From positions 41,884 through 105,518 of the forward strand of contig WASQ01000100.1 in NCBI GenBank assembly GCA_009712185.1: 63,635 nt of DNA. Direction: 5' to 3'. Position numbers and translations under genes: made by a program. This document shows positions 53,240-62,986 of the stretch, piece after piece; the stretch's first letter is position 1; every line of letters begins with the position of its first letter. This DNA comes from Telmatospirillum sp. GTDB taxonomy: Bacteria; Pseudomonadota; Alphaproteobacteria; Rhodospirillales; Magnetospirillaceae. The notes beneath the pieces were generated by a model. It saw only the letters and a list, made by a program, of their open reading frames with translations, did not search any database and was not told where the DNA came from.

Positions 53240-54078
53240 TCGCGCAACAGGTCGTTGATCGAGACCTTGGACCGGGTTCTCTCATCGACCCTCTTCACGA
53301 TCACGACGCAATAGAGGCCGGGGCCCGGAGTGCCGTCGGGCAGCGGCTTGCCGGGCAGATTGCCCGGAATGACCACCGAATAGGCCGGAACCCGGCCATA
53401 AAAGATCTCTCCGGTGGCGCGATCGATAATCTTGGTCGAGGCGCCGATATAGCATCCCATCGACAGGACCGCCCCCGTCTCGACCACAACCCCCTCCACC
53501 ACTTCGGAGCGGGCGCCGATGAAGCAGTTGTCCTCGATGATCACCGGCCCGGCCTGGAGCGGCTCCAGAACGCCGCCGATGCCGACGCCGCCCGACAGAT
53601 GGACATGTTTTCCGATCTGCGCACAGGATCCCACGGTCACCCAGGTGTCGACCATGGTGCCTTCGCCCACATAGGCGCCCAGATTGACAAAGGACGGCAT
53701 CAGGATGGCGCCGGGGGCGATATAGGCCGACCGGCGGACGACGGCGCCCGGGACGGAACGGAACCCAGCCCCCTTGTACCGGTCCTCGGTCCAGCCGTCG
53801 AACTTGCTGGGAACCTTGTCATACCAGATCGCCTGACCGGGGCCGTTGCCGATGATCGCGTTGTCGTTCAGTCGGAAGGACAGAAGGACGGCCTTCTTGG
53901 CCCATTGATTGACCGTCCAGCCGTCATTGCCGGGCTGAGCGACGCGGACCGACCCGCTGTCGAGCGCCTCCAGGACGGTTTCGACCGCGTCGCGGACCGG
54001 TCCCTGGGTGGCTGTGGAAATGGTCGCGCGGTTTTCCCACGCTTCCTCGATGCGGGCGATGATCTCGGGACTGACCAT
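53236..54078 (-). CDS. dapD: tetrahydrodipicolinate N-succinyltransferase DapD
   Basis: DapD transfers succinyl from succinyl-CoA to tetrahydrodipicolinate. The 280-residue product has an N-terminal helical domain and a left-handed beta-helix of hexapeptide repeats ([20 protein letters not shown], then [19 protein letters not shown]). The start is the ATG at 54078; longer in-frame starts upstream run into the next gene. The C-terminal VSINDLLRD tail is typical. It lies 67 bp after the HAD nucleotidase. Confidence 0.97.
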   Translation of the reverse strand: MVSPEIIARIEEAWENRATISTATQGPVRDAVETVLEALDSGSVRVAQPGNDGWTVNQWAKKAVLLSFRLNDNAIIGNGPGQAIWYDKVPSKFDGWTEDRYKGAGFRSVPGAVVRRSAYIAPGAILMPSFVNLGAYVGEGTMVDTWVTVGSCAQIGKHVHLSGGVGIGGVLEPLQAGPVIIEDNCFIGARSEVVEGVVVETGAVLSMGCYIGASTKIIDRATGEIFYGRVPAYSVVIPGNLPGKPLPDGTPGPGLYCVVIVKRVDERTRSKVSINDLLRD

Positions 54079-54145
54079 GGCGTGCTTTTCTCTCTCGTCT
54101 GATCGGGTGATGTCCTGCCGAACCTTATCCGTCGGCAGGGCGCTG

Positions 54146-54904
54146 TCAAGAAACTGCGGACCCTTTCCGGGCCGCGACGACCGCCGTAAGCCAGCCGGCC
54201 AGATCATCCGTGACATGATGAACATGGCTGAGGTCGGCGCTGTCCTGGCCCGCCCAACGGTTTACCCCGACTTCACGCACCCATACCGTGGTCATGCCGG
54301 CCCCGGCCGCGGGCGCAAGATTGCGGGCGATGTCCTCGAACATCGCGCACCGGTTCGCGGTCAATCCGAACCGCTCGATCATCAGCCGGTAGCTTTCCAC
54401 ATTGGGTTTCGGGATGTAGCCGGCGGCGCGAATGTCGAAAATCCCGTCGAAATGGCCGGCGATCCCCAGCCGGTTCACAACGCTTTGCGCATGGCGCGTG
54501 GATCCGTTGGTAAAGATCAGCTTACGGCCGGCGAGCGCGCCTAAGGCTCTGTCAAGGGCGGGGGCCGGCGCGAGTGGAGAGTAATCGATATCGTGAACGT
54601 AGGAGAGGAACTGTTCCGGTTCGACGCCATGCGCATCCATCAACCCGCGCAGCGTGGTCCCGTATTCCCTGTAATAGCGTTTTTGCAAAGTAAAGGCATC
54701 GTCAAGCGGCAGACCGAGCGCGTCGGCAATGAACTGGCGCATCCGGACGTCAATCTGTGCAAACAGGTTGCAGGAGGCCGGATAAAGGGTGTTGTCGAGA
54801 TCGAAAATCCAGGCATCCACATGCAAAAGCCCCGACGGCGGCGCTGACGATGGCGCGTTGCGGGCGGCGGTATCGGGGGGGCGGAGGTCAGGCGCGTCAG
54901 TCAT
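54146..54904 (-). CDS. HAD-family pyrimidine 5'-nucleotidase-like hydrolase
   Basis: A 252-residue haloacid dehalogenase-fold hydrolase. Motif [10 protein letters not shown] carries the nucleophile Asp. The cap region [14 protein letters not shown] and the later segments LIFTNGS (motif II), KPNVESY and FEDIARNL (motifs III and IV) fit the Sdt1/pyrimidine 5'-nucleotidase group. The ATG at 54904 is preferred over 55006 because the extra N-terminus is low-complexity. This gene often sits just upstream of dapD in related genomes. Confidence 0.9.
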   Translation of the reverse strand: MTDAPDLRPPDTAARNAPSSAPPSGLLHVDAWIFDLDNTLYPASCNLFAQIDVRMRQFIADALGLPLDDAFTLQKRYYREYGTTLRGLMDAHGVEPEQFLSYVHDIDYSPLAPAPALDRALGALAGRKLIFTNGSTRHAQSVVNRLGIAGHFDGIFDIRAAGYIPKPNVESYRLMIERFGLTANRCAMFEDIARNLAPAAGAGMTTVWVREVGVNRWAGQDSADLSHVHHVTDDLAGWLTAVVAARKGSAVS

Positions 54905-55495
54905 CGCACAAAATGTTCCGGTCGGGGGCCAGGGAAGGGGGGGCGGTGGGGCGACGGCTCGTCCACGCGGGCCCGTCCTCCGCCACTCGCGCCGGGATCG
55001 CGACAACGACAGATCGTCGCCGCAAGGGGGGAAGCCGGTACTCTAAAGCGGGTTGCCCCGGAAGTGAAGCGCCTGAAAGGCCCATGGCAAACGGGGGAAC
55101 CCGAAGGCCATGGCTGACGGCATGTCCTCAGGCGCCGCGCCGCCGCGCCGGGTGCCCGCGATCACGGCCACGGTCGGGGTGGGGTGCAGGAGAGCAGATG
55201 ATAAATGCCACACCCTTTAAGAGCATTCCAGTCATTCGCCGGGAGGTGACGCGAAAAAGGGAGAGACCCCACCCGGCATTGTTGATCCGCCTGGAGTCCG
55301 GTAGTTCCGGTTGCGGGTCTTTGATCATCGGCCATGCCGGAATATGACCGCCAGTGTTTGCCGTTGTCTTTTATTGATTATGCGCGTTTTACGTGCTGTC
55401 AATTGGCTGCGGTCCCGCATCTTCTTTCTGCTATGATGCCTTCGACGATTGCGGCAAACGACCTCTGCTGGGGGCCAGTAACGACTGTGTTGAAG
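54905..55495. other. intergenic region between the HAD and GGDEF genes
   Basis: A 591-bp divergent region. It holds the promoters for both sides, which I cannot place confidently, and one small open frame with a good ribosome site at 55198. The segment 55334-55495 is open in the GGDEF frame but has AT-rich third positions unlike the gene that follows, so I treat it as non-coding leader. Confidence 0.4.
55198..55347 (+). CDS. possible 49-residue leader ORF upstream of the GGDEF gene
   Basis: ATG at 55198 follows AGGAG at ideal spacing. The predicted product is basic and Pro/Arg-rich (RREVTRKRERPHP), with no recognisable family. It ends about 150 bp before the GGDEF gene. It could be a real small protein or chance. 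Confidence 0.3.
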   Translation: MINATPFKSIPVIRREVTRKRERPHPALLIRLESGSSGCGSLIIGHAGI

Positions 55496-57181
55496 ATGTT
55501 CCAGAAAAGAGGGGCGGTACGCGCGACGGACCGGGGCTGGTCGGTCACCCTGACGCTGTCGGCGATTGCCGGCTTTCCTCACCCGATTCTCGTATCCGAC
55601 GGCGACGGGACCCTGTCGCCAGCCAATCCGGCCGCGGTCTCCCTGTGCAAGGCGGTTGAGGAGGGGGGCGTTTCGGGCATTGCCCAGTTGATTGAGCGAG
55701 CGAAGGCTTCGTCGGAGGCCCAGATCGAGGTCGTGATGGTACCGGCGGAAAGCGGCGCCCAGCTTTTCGAGATGGTGGTTCTGCCACTGCTGGAAGGGGG
55801 GGCGTTGCTGGTCGCCAAGGATGTGACGCTGGAAAGCAGCCTGCGTTCGGTTCTGGTCGAATCGCGGCAGCGATACAAGGATCTGGTGGAGGTGTCGTCG
55901 GATTTCGCCTGGGAGATCGGGCCGGACGGCACATTCGGCTTCGTGTCGCCGCGGGGCGCGCTGGGATATGGCGCCGCTGAACTGGTCGGCCGGCGGCCGG
56001 AGGATTTCGCCATCCCCCACCCCGGGGTGGACAGTCAGCTTCCATTCCATTCCGATCAACCCGTCGAGGATGCGGAGATCTGGATGCGCCGCGCCGACGG
56101 CACGGCGGCCTGCCTTCGCGCCTCATCCTCTCCGATGTGCGATTCGGAAGGAAACCGTCGCGGGGCGCGAGGCGTCTGGAAGGACGTCACGCGGGAGCGC
56201 GAAAGGGAGACGGCGCTGGCGCGCGCCAATAACCGCGAGCGTCTGATGACCTATGTGGTGCGGACCATCCGCGACGTCGCCGACCCGCCGGACATGCTCC
56301 GGACCGCGGCCGGGGCGGCGTCGCGGGCCTTCGGCGCGATCGGCGCGCAAATCTGCCGCCATGCCGATGGCGCATTCGTCCCGGCGGCCTCCGACGGGCA
56401 GACGGGATCGATCACGGAGGTTCTGGCGGCGATGTCCGAAAGCGAGACCTTCGAGGGAGTGGTGGACGGCCTGCCGGTTCTGGCCCAGGTCGTGCGCTAC
56501 CGGCGCGAGGTCAACGGCGCCGTTATCGTCTGGCGCAGCGCCGACGGTCGTCCCTGGAACGATGACGATCGCTATCTGATGGAGGGGCTGGCCGATCAGA
56601 TCGGCATCGCCAACGAACAGGTCAGCAATCACGAAAGGATCGTCGCCCTGTCGCGGACCGACGCGCTGACCGGGCTTTTCAACCGCCGGGCTTTTTTCGA
56701 GGAACTGTCCCGGCGTTTCGAGAGGCTGGCGCGGGACACCCGCCCGGCGGCGTTGATCTATGTCGATCTCGACAATTTCAAGGCCGTCAACGACCGCCAT
56801 GGCCATGCCCGTGGCGACGAGGCGCTGATGGCGGTGCGCGAGATTCTGGTGCGTCACACCCGTCCGTCCGACCTGATCGCCCGGCTGGGAGGAGACGAGT
56901 TCGCCGTCTGGCTGGAAGGAGCCGACGAAGCGACCGCCATCCGCCGCTGCGACGATATCATCTCGGCGGCCCAGGCCCTGATGTCCTATTCCGGTGGCGA
57001 CCACACCCCCTTGACCATGTCGCTGGGTGTTGCCGTTCATGCACCGGATCAGAGGGAACTGCTGGACGATCTTCTCCAGCGGGCCGACGAGGCCATGTAC
57101 CGCGCCAAGAACGACCGCAAGGGCAGTTATCGTCTGGCGGGGCCGGTTCCGTTGCTTGAAACCTCGGAGGGGCGCGATTGA
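55496..57181 (+). CDS. PAS-GGDEF diguanylate cyclase
   Basis: A 561-residue cytoplasmic protein that should make cyclic di-GMP. After a divergent N-terminal PAS-like region comes a PAS domain (about 120-230; DFAWEIGPDGTFGFVSPRGA), a GAF-like segment (about 245-375) and a C-terminal GGDEF domain with intact active site GGDEF in RLGGDEFAVWLEG and substrate segment DLDNFKAVNDRHGH. The I-site RxxD is not obvious. ATG 55496 was chosen on codon bias; longer in-frame starts exist (55334, 55433). The stop overlaps the start of the next gene. Confidence 0.9.
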   Translation: MFQKRGAVRATDRGWSVTLTLSAIAGFPHPILVSDGDGTLSPANPAAVSLCKAVEEGGVSGIAQLIERAKASSEAQIEVVMVPAESGAQLFEMVVLPLLEGGALLVAKDVTLESSLRSVLVESRQRYKDLVEVSSDFAWEIGPDGTFGFVSPRGALGYGAAELVGRRPEDFAIPHPGVDSQLPFHSDQPVEDAEIWMRRADGTAACLRASSSPMCDSEGNRRGARGVWKDVTRERERETALARANNRERLMTYVVRTIRDVADPPDMLRTAAGAASRAFGAIGAQICRHADGAFVPAASDGQTGSITEVLAAMSESETFEGVVDGLPVLAQVVRYRREVNGAVIVWRSADGRPWNDDDRYLMEGLADQIGIANEQVSNHERIVALSRTDALTGLFNRRAFFEELSRRFERLARDTRPAALIYVDLDNFKAVNDRHGHARGDEALMAVREILVRHTRPSDLIARLGGDEFAVWLEGADEATAIRRCDDIISAAQALMSYSGGDHTPLTMSLGVAVHAPDQRELLDDLLQRADEAMYRAKNDRKGSYRLAGPVPLLETSEGRD

Positions 57182-58530
57182 CCCGGGTGGTGAACAGGAT
57201 CCTGTCGGCGTTCCGGCGTAAGGTCGATGACGCGATGCAACTGGTGGGCAGCAAGCATCCGCTGAATTACGAACAGGCCCGCGATCTCGCCAGCCACCAG
57301 GACCCGGAAGTGCGCCGTCTGCTGGCGGGGCGATCCGATCTGCCGCCGGAAATCCTTTATTTCCTGGCGGAGGATCCGGTGCCGATGGTCCGCCGCCAGA
57401 TCGCGGCCAACGAGTCCGCGCCGGCCCAGGCGGATTTCCATCTGGCCGGCGATGCCGATCCGTCGGTGCGCGGCGATCTGGCGCAGAAAATCGCACGACT
57501 GGCGCCGGGGTTGTCGGACGACGAGCGGGACCGCTTGCGCCGGATCACATATGAGACCTTGCAACTGCTGGCACGCGACCAGATCACGCGGGTTCGCAAG
57601 ATCCTGGCCGATGCCCTGAAGGACGTGGCCGACGCGCCGCCCCTGGTCATCCGTCAGCTCGCCCATGACGGCGAACTGGCTGTCGCCTCTCCGATCCTGG
57701 AGTTTTCTCCCGTCCTTTCGGACGAGGATCTTCTCGATATCATTCAGGGCTCTCCGATTTCGGGTGCGCTGTCGGCGATCTCGCGCCGCCGTGAGGTCGG
57801 GACCAGAGTGGCCGACGGCATCGCGCGCACGGATGATATCGAGGCGATCACCGTTCTGCTGTCCAATCCCCGGGCCCAGATCCGGGAGGAGACGCTGGAC
57901 ATGCTGCTGGACCGGGCGCCGGATGTGGAGGCCTGGCACGCCCCCTTCGTTCACCGGCCGCAGTTGTCCGTCCGCGCGGCGACGCGGCTGGCCCGTTTTG
58001 TCGCGGACAATCTGCTGAAGGTTCTCGATCAGCGGCAGGATTTCGACGCCGCGACCAAGGCCGCCGTGGCCGCCGCCGTGCGGCGCCGGGTCGAGGATGC
58101 CGGTGCGGATATGGTGGCCTTTCGCAGGGCCGACGCCCAGAAGGCGGCCGGGACGGCGGTGGAACCGGTGCAGTCCCGCGTCGCCCGCGTGCTGGCGAAC
58201 GGTCTCCTGACCGACAAGATGGTTCAGGATGCCCTGGCGGAGGACGACGGAGACTTCGTTATTCACCTGCTGGCCGGAGGCAGCGGCCTGTCCGCGAACC
58301 GTGTCGGAAAGATCGTCTCGACCCAGAGCGCCAAGGGGATCGTTTCCCTGGCCTGGAAATGCGGTCTCTCGATGCAGGCGGCCGAGGCGCTGCAGACGCG
58401 GCTCGCACGGATCCCGCCGGCCGATGTGCTGAGGTCGCGGCCGGGAACCCGGGCTTTCCCGATGACTCAGGACGAGATGTCCTGGCAGCTTGAGTTCTTT
58501 GCGTCGATGGTCGGGGAGGTGTCCGGGTGA
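57178..58530 (+). CDS. DUF2336 domain-containing HEAT-like repeat protein
   Basis: A 450-residue all-helical protein matching DUF2336: DPEVRRLLAGRSDLPPEIL, RVRKILADALKDVADAPP and ASPILEFSPVLSDEDLLDII. No signal peptide or membrane segment. The TTG start at 57178 overlaps the GGDEF stop, so the two are coupled, suggesting a c-di-GMP output or scaffold role (inference). GTG codons at 57187 and 57190 are alternative starts. DUF2336 proteins are largely restricted to alphaproteobacteria and remain poorly characterised. Confidence 0.9.
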   Translation: MTRVVNRILSAFRRKVDDAMQLVGSKHPLNYEQARDLASHQDPEVRRLLAGRSDLPPEILYFLAEDPVPMVRRQIAANESAPAQADFHLAGDADPSVRGDLAQKIARLAPGLSDDERDRLRRITYETLQLLARDQITRVRKILADALKDVADAPPLVIRQLAHDGELAVASPILEFSPVLSDEDLLDIIQGSPISGALSAISRRREVGTRVADGIARTDDIEAITVLLSNPRAQIREETLDMLLDRAPDVEAWHAPFVHRPQLSVRAATRLARFVADNLLKVLDQRQDFDAATKAAVAAAVRRRVEDAGADMVAFRRADAQKAAGTAVEPVQSRVARVLANGLLTDKMVQDALAEDDGDFVIHLLAGGSGLSANRVGKIVSTQSAKGIVSLAWKCGLSMQAAEALQTRLARIPPADVLRSRPGTRAFPMTQDEMSWQLEFFASMVGEVSG

Positions 58531-58717
58531 CGGGATCGCCTCAATTTTGCCGGGATCGACTGTTGTAATTATGTGTGTACAGCCCGTTCTAAAACGGAGA
58601 CTATTTGAATGTTTGCGAAACGGGGCCGTCCCTTCGCAAGCGCGGATCCCGTTGTACGCGACCAGGGTCTTGAGAATACCAAAGTACCGTCCGATTATTG
58701 ATGACAGCAGGGGCATT

Positions 58718-59542
58718 ATGATTCGCATGAACGCTTTTCCAAAGCTGATGCTTTCGGTCACCGTGGCCGGCACGCTGGCAGCCTGTGCGGCGGCCGATTC
58801 CGCGATCAACCACGGTGATCTCACCGTGCAGACGCACATGAGCGAAACGGTGTTCCTGGATCCGGTGCCGCCGGACCAGCGGACCATCTATGTCAGTGCC
58901 CGCAATACCTCGGACCATCCCGAGGTCGATCTGCGCTCTCCGCTGATTCAGGCCATTGCCCAGCGGGGCTATACGGTCGTTCAGGATCCGAACCAGGCCC
59001 ACTACATGCTGCGCGTCAATGTGCTGCATGCCGGTCCGGTTGATCCCCAGTCGAAGGGCGAACTTCTGGGCGCCAAATATGGCGAGCCGCTGCTGGCGGG
59101 CGCCGCTGCCGCCGGTATTGCCAATCTGGCCGGCGGTGACCGGACCGCGACCGCCGCGACCGGTCTTGGCGTTGCCGCCGGGACCTTCCTCCTCAATCAG
59201 GCCTTTAAGACCGTGACATACGCGGTGGCCGTGGACATCCAGTTGTCCGAGCGTCCGCTGAGCGGCGCCAAGGTCAAACAGACCACCTCGACCGCCGCGG
59301 TTCAGGCCAATGGGTCGACGTCGCGTGCCAAGACCTCCCAGGTTCCGACCGGATCCGGCTATAGCGGAACCGGAACGCTGAACGCCCGCGTCAAGACCCA
59401 GGAAGTCGACGAGGAGTCCGACTTCAAGCAGTATCAACTGCGCGAGGTCGCCTATGCCGACCAGATGAATATGAAGTTTGAACAGGCCGCTCCGCTGCTG
59501 ACCGCCAAGCTGGCCGCCACGCTCAGCAATCTGTTCGAGTAA
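58718..59542 (+). CDS. TraT-like outer-membrane lipoprotein
   Basis: A 274-residue lipoprotein with a signal ending at LAAC (about residue 20). The body matches the TraT family: ETVFLDPVPPDQRTIYVSAR, QAIAQRGYTVVQDPNQAHYM and the glycine-rich middle AAAAGIANLAGGD. TraT on F plasmids blocks mating-pair formation and complement; chromosomal homologues have no clear role. The ATG at 58718 follows AGGGG. A terminator lies at 59562. Confidence 0.85.
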   Translation: MIRMNAFPKLMLSVTVAGTLAACAAADSAINHGDLTVQTHMSETVFLDPVPPDQRTIYVSARNTSDHPEVDLRSPLIQAIAQRGYTVVQDPNQAHYMLRVNVLHAGPVDPQSKGELLGAKYGEPLLAGAAAAGIANLAGGDRTATAATGLGVAAGTFLLNQAFKTVTYAVAVDIQLSERPLSGAKVKQTTSTAAVQANGSTSRAKTSQVPTGSGYSGTGTLNARVKTQEVDEESDFKQYQLREVAYADQMNMKFEQAAPLLTAKLAATLSNLFE

Positions 59543-59561
59543 GATACGGTGTTTGCGGGAC

Positions 59562-59597
59562 CCGGTCCGGCCGCAAGGCGGGGCCGGGTTTCGTTTG
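59562..59597 (+). terminator. terminator after the TraT-like gene
   Basis: CCCGGTCC pairs with GGGCCGGG (one G-U) around a 12-nt loop, followed by TTTCGTTT. The rest of 59543-59828 shows no gene. Confidence 0.7.
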
Positions 59598-59828
59598 ACC
59601 GAAGCCGCGTCTCAGGGTCTGTTGATCAATAAGTGACACAACAGCTCCTCTCAAGCACGAGACGTTGCACGAGCGAAAAAGCGCTGCTTTTTCAATGACC
59701 AAACGCCGCTCGGGCTTAAGTGCGGTGACCGGCCGCGTGCCTCTTTTGTTTGAGTCAATGCACCAGCCCCTTGCGGCGTTTGGGGCCGCCGTCCGCCGCC
59801 GGTCGCCTCCTTGCGACAGGCGGGGCGA

Positions 59829-60719
59829 TCACGGGGCGGGCGTTTCTTTCAGCGCGGAAACGAAGGCCCTGGCGCCTCCGCCGAGCCGCCGTTCGCGGTG
59901 GCGCAGCCGGGAAAACCGGCGGGTCGGCAGGGCGCAGGCGGCTGCCGTCAGCATTCCGGCCTTGAGGCCGGTGCTGACCACCATCAGCGACAGAACCGAC
60001 GCCCCCGCTCCCGCCTCGACGGCCGTCCGAACCGCCTCGTTGCTTGGCAGTTCCAGCACCACGGACACATCCCCGAGCTCCAATCCCCGTGTGGCCAGCA
60101 GCGCCTCGGTGGCGGCCCTCGTGCCGGATCCCGGCTCCCGCAGGATCCAGGGCAGCCGGCGGAATTCGTCCGGCCCCAGCGCCTGATCGCCTGCCCAGGC
60201 ATAGGGGCGACCGACAACCAGCACAAGGCGGTCGTCGTCAACGGCGGTGCGTTCCAGCACCGGATTGTCGATATCGCCTTCCACGAAGCCCAGTTCCACC
60301 GTCCCTGCCGCCACCGCCTCGGCCACCTGACGGGTATTGCCGATCGAAAGGTCGACCGCGATCCCGGGGCAGGCGTTCCGGAACGCCAGAAGACGGGGGG
60401 GGAGCCAATAGGTCGCGATGGTCTGGCTGCCCATCAGCGCCAACCGTCCCCGGCGCAAACCGGCCAGATCATCGAAGGTCGCCTCGGCGTGGGCGGCGGC
60501 GGCGAGAACATCGCGGGCTTCCGTGAGAAAGGCAGCCCCCGCCGCCGACAGCTCCACATGGCGGCCGACGCGGTGGAACAGGTCCACGGCATAGCGCGAT
60601 TCCAATGCGCCGATCGCCGCGCTGACGGCCGACTGGGTCAGTCCGAGCGCCTGAGCGGCCTGAGTGAAATGCAGGCGTTCGGCGACGGCGATGAAAATCC
60701 GGAGCTGCTCCAGCGTCAT
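59829..60719 (-). CDS. LysR-family transcriptional regulator
   Basis: A 296-residue LysR regulator. The N-terminal helix-turn-helix is standard (LRIFIAVAERLHFTQAAQAL, then TQSAVSAAIGALES). The start is the ATG at 60719 (MTLEQLRIF). It is divergent from the YeiH-family transporter gene with a 110-bp shared AT-rich region, the usual layout of a LysR activator and its target; the closest functional model is YeiE-YeiH of enterics. Confidence 0.92.
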   Translation of the reverse strand: MTLEQLRIFIAVAERLHFTQAAQALGLTQSAVSAAIGALESRYAVDLFHRVGRHVELSAAGAAFLTEARDVLAAAAHAEATFDDLAGLRRGRLALMGSQTIATYWLPPRLLAFRNACPGIAVDLSIGNTRQVAEAVAAGTVELGFVEGDIDNPVLERTAVDDDRLVLVVGRPYAWAGDQALGPDEFRRLPWILREPGSGTRAATEALLATRGLELGDVSVVLELPSNEAVRTAVEAGAGASVLSLMVVSTGLKAGMLTAAACALPTRRFSRLRHRERRLGGGARAFVSALKETPAP

Positions 60720-60743
60720 GACGGGCAAACCAATCGAAATTTC

Positions 60744-60765
60744 TTGTTAAAACAACATATATAAT
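60744..60765 (+). promoter_or_regulatory. divergent operator and -10 for the LysR/YeiH pair
   Basis: A perfect inverted repeat TTGTT-AA-AACAA (60744-60755) is followed by a perfect -10 TATAAT (60760-60765) reading toward yeiH, with no good -35. This is typical for a LysR-activated promoter. Confidence 0.5.
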
Positions 60766-60829
60766 AAATTGGATTGATGATTTGATCATCCCTTATTGTC
60801 GCGACGGTTTTATCAAGGACGTTTGCGAC

Positions 60830-61888
60830 ATGCCCCGCGACACCAGTCTCCCAGTTTCCGAAGCCGTCATTCTGGCGGAACCGGCCCATCACGGACACCG
60901 CCACAGCGGAATCGTCCCCGGCCTGCTGCTGAGTGCGGCCCTGGCGGCGGCCGCTTTCGCGCTGCGCCGGATTCCCGGCGTCGCGACCTTCAGCCCGATG
61001 ATCATCGCGATCATTCTTGGCATGCTGTTCCACAATGTGATCGGAACGCCGTCGCGCGCCAAAGCCGGCGTCTCCTTTTCGATGAAGAAGGTGTTGCGGT
61101 TCGCGATCATTCTTCTCGGCCTGCAACTGACCCTGACGCAGGTGGCCGACGTCGGCGTCGTCGGGGTCGGCATCATCGCGGCTACGCTGATTGCGACCTT
61201 TGCCGTGACCAAGTGGGCGGGACGTGTGATCGGCGTCGATCGGAAGCTCGCGGAATTGATCGCCGCCGGCACCTCGATCTGCGGCGCCTCGGCGGTGATC
61301 GCCACCAACACGGTGACAGAGGCCCATGACGAGGATGTCGCCTATGCCGTGGCCTGCGTCACGGTGTTCGGCTCGATTTCCATGTTCGCCTATCCACTTT
61401 TGCCGGCCTTGTTTCATCTCGATCCGCACGCCTACGGGCTGTGGGCCGGCGCTTCGATCCACGAGATCGCCCAGGTGGTCGCCGCCGCCTTCCAGGATGG
61501 CAAGGACGCGGGTGAGTTCGGAACCATCGCCAAATTGAGCCGTGTCCTGATGCTGGCGCCGCTGGTGTTGGCTCTGGGACTGGCCGGCGCCCGCCATCAC
61601 GCCGCGCATTCCCATGGTAAGGGGCGCAAACCCATTGCGCTGCCCTGGTTTGTCGCGGGCTTCATCGCGCTTGTCCTGGTCAACAGCGTCGTCACCATCC
61701 CGCCGGAGGCAAAGGGATGGATCGTCCAGGCTACGACCTTTCTGCTGTCGTTGGCCCTGGCGGCCATGGGACTGGAAACCGACGTGCGCAAACTGATGGC
61801 GAAGGGCCTGCGTCCGGCGTTGTTGGGCGGCTTCGCCTGGATCTTCATCTCAGGCTTCAGCCTGTTGCTGATCAAGCTGGTCTGGTAG
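60830..61888 (+). CDS. YeiH/UPF0324 family transporter (putative sulfate exporter)
   Basis: A 352-residue polytopic protein with about ten hydrophobic segments. The signature [20 protein letters not shown] and the [16 protein letters not shown] block identify the YeiH family, annotated as putative sulfate exporters. The ATG at 60830 starts the conserved region; a longer start at 60782 lies in the regulatory region. Transcribed divergently from its LysR regulator. Confidence 0.92.
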   Translation: MPRDTSLPVSEAVILAEPAHHGHRHSGIVPGLLLSAALAAAAFALRRIPGVATFSPMIIAIILGMLFHNVIGTPSRAKAGVSFSMKKVLRFAIILLGLQLTLTQVADVGVVGVGIIAATLIATFAVTKWAGRVIGVDRKLAELIAAGTSICGASAVIATNTVTEAHDEDVAYAVACVTVFGSISMFAYPLLPALFHLDPHAYGLWAGASIHEIAQVVAAAFQDGKDAGEFGTIAKLSRVLMLAPLVLALGLAGARHHAAHSHGKGRKPIALPWFVAGFIALVLVNSVVTIPPEAKGWIVQATTFLLSLALAAMGLETDVRKLMAKGLRPALLGGFAWIFISGFSLLLIKLVW

Positions 61889-61996
61889 GGCGACGCTCCG
61901 GTTCCAGGGACGTGTCCCAAGCCCTTCTCGTTCGTCCCTTCCCGTTCGTACCCTCTCGTTCTCCGCTTTCGTCCGCCCCCGGGTGGCAAATGAAGA

Positions 61997-62029
61997 ACGC
62001 CCCGCCGTCCTTTCCGGGCGGCGGGGCGT
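61997..62029. terminator. bidirectional hairpin between yeiH and argB
   Basis: Arms 61997-62010 and 62016-62029 pair over 14 bp (one G-U) around TTTCC, between two convergent genes. No U-tract on either side. Upstream, 61923-61975 is a pyrimidine-rich imperfect repeat of CTCGTTCGT-like units with no known role. Confidence 0.6.
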
Positions 62030-62062
62030 CCACAGTGGGGGGATGAACGATCCGCCCTTTTT

Positions 62063-62982
62063 TCAGTGGGTGGCGTCGCGTCGGATCAGGGTCCCGGCGC
62101 CGTGCGGGGTGAACAGTTCCAGCAGCATCGCATGGGGCACCCGGCCGTCGAGAATGACGGCGGCATCGACGCCACGGGACACCGCGTCGAGACAGGTTTC
62201 GACTTTCGGGATCATGCCGCCGCTGATGGTCCCGTCCGCGATCAACTGTCGGGCCTGGGTCTCGGTCATGTCCGGGATCAGGTTCCCCTGCTTGTCGAGA
62301 ACGCCGGCCACATCGGTCAGGAACAGCAGGCGCGACGCCTTGGCCGCGCCCGCAATGGCGCCGGCGGCGGTATCGGCGTTGATATTGTAGGTCTCGCCCG
62401 CGCTGCCGACACCGGTTGGCGCGATGACCGGGATGATGTCCGACTGATGGAAGAAGTTCAGCACATGGGGATTGATCTCCGCCGGTTCTCCGACAAAGCC
62501 GAGATCGAGAACCCTCTCGATATTGGAGTCGGGGTCGCGCTGTGTGCGGCGCAGTTTCCGGGCGCGGATCAGTTGTCCGTCCTTGCCCGAAAGGCCGACC
62601 GCGAATCCTCCGGCCTGATTGATGGCGGTCACGATCTGCTTGTTGATAGAGCCGGCCAGAACCATCTCGACGATATCCACCGTGGCCTGGTCGGTCACGC
62701 GCAGGCCGTCGATGAACTCGCTCTTGATCTTGAGGCGGTCCAGCATGGCGCCGATCTGCGGCCCGCCGCCATGGACGACCACGGGGTTGATCCCGACCTG
62801 CCGCAGAAGCACCACATCGCGCGCGAACAACTGCGCCAGATTCTCGTCACCCATGGCATGGCCGCCATATTTGATGACGAAGGTTTCACCCGCGTGTTCG
62901 CGGAAAAAAGGCAGAGCTTCAGACAGAGTGCGGGCCTTTTCGAGCCAGGTTGCGCGCTCGTCGGCGCGGGTCTGATCGACAG

Positions 62983-62986
<4 letters not shown>
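62063..62986 (-). CDS. argB: acetylglutamate kinase ArgB
   Basis: ArgB phosphorylates N-acetylglutamate in arginine synthesis. The 307-residue amino-acid kinase has [12 protein letters not shown], the glycine loop [13 protein letters not shown], and the C-terminal [20 protein letters not shown] and [10 protein letters not shown] blocks. Its ATG overlaps the engB stop, so translation is coupled. The HAD-dapD-dapE genes that often follow are about 7 kb away here. Confidence 0.97.

Noticed and set aside
55334-55495. N-terminal extension of the GGDEF protein
   Set aside because: Open in frame, but third positions are AT-rich and there is no ribosome site at the upstream ATG codons, unlike the body of the gene.
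59811-60764. 317-codon plus-strand frame opposite the LysR gene
   Set aside because: The minus strand encodes a standard LysR regulator; the plus frame is low-complexity and would run into the divergent promoter.
61923-61975. Pyrimidine-rich CTCGTTCGT-like repeats after yeiH
   Set aside because: Too short and irregular to call a functional repeat; noted only within the terminator entry.
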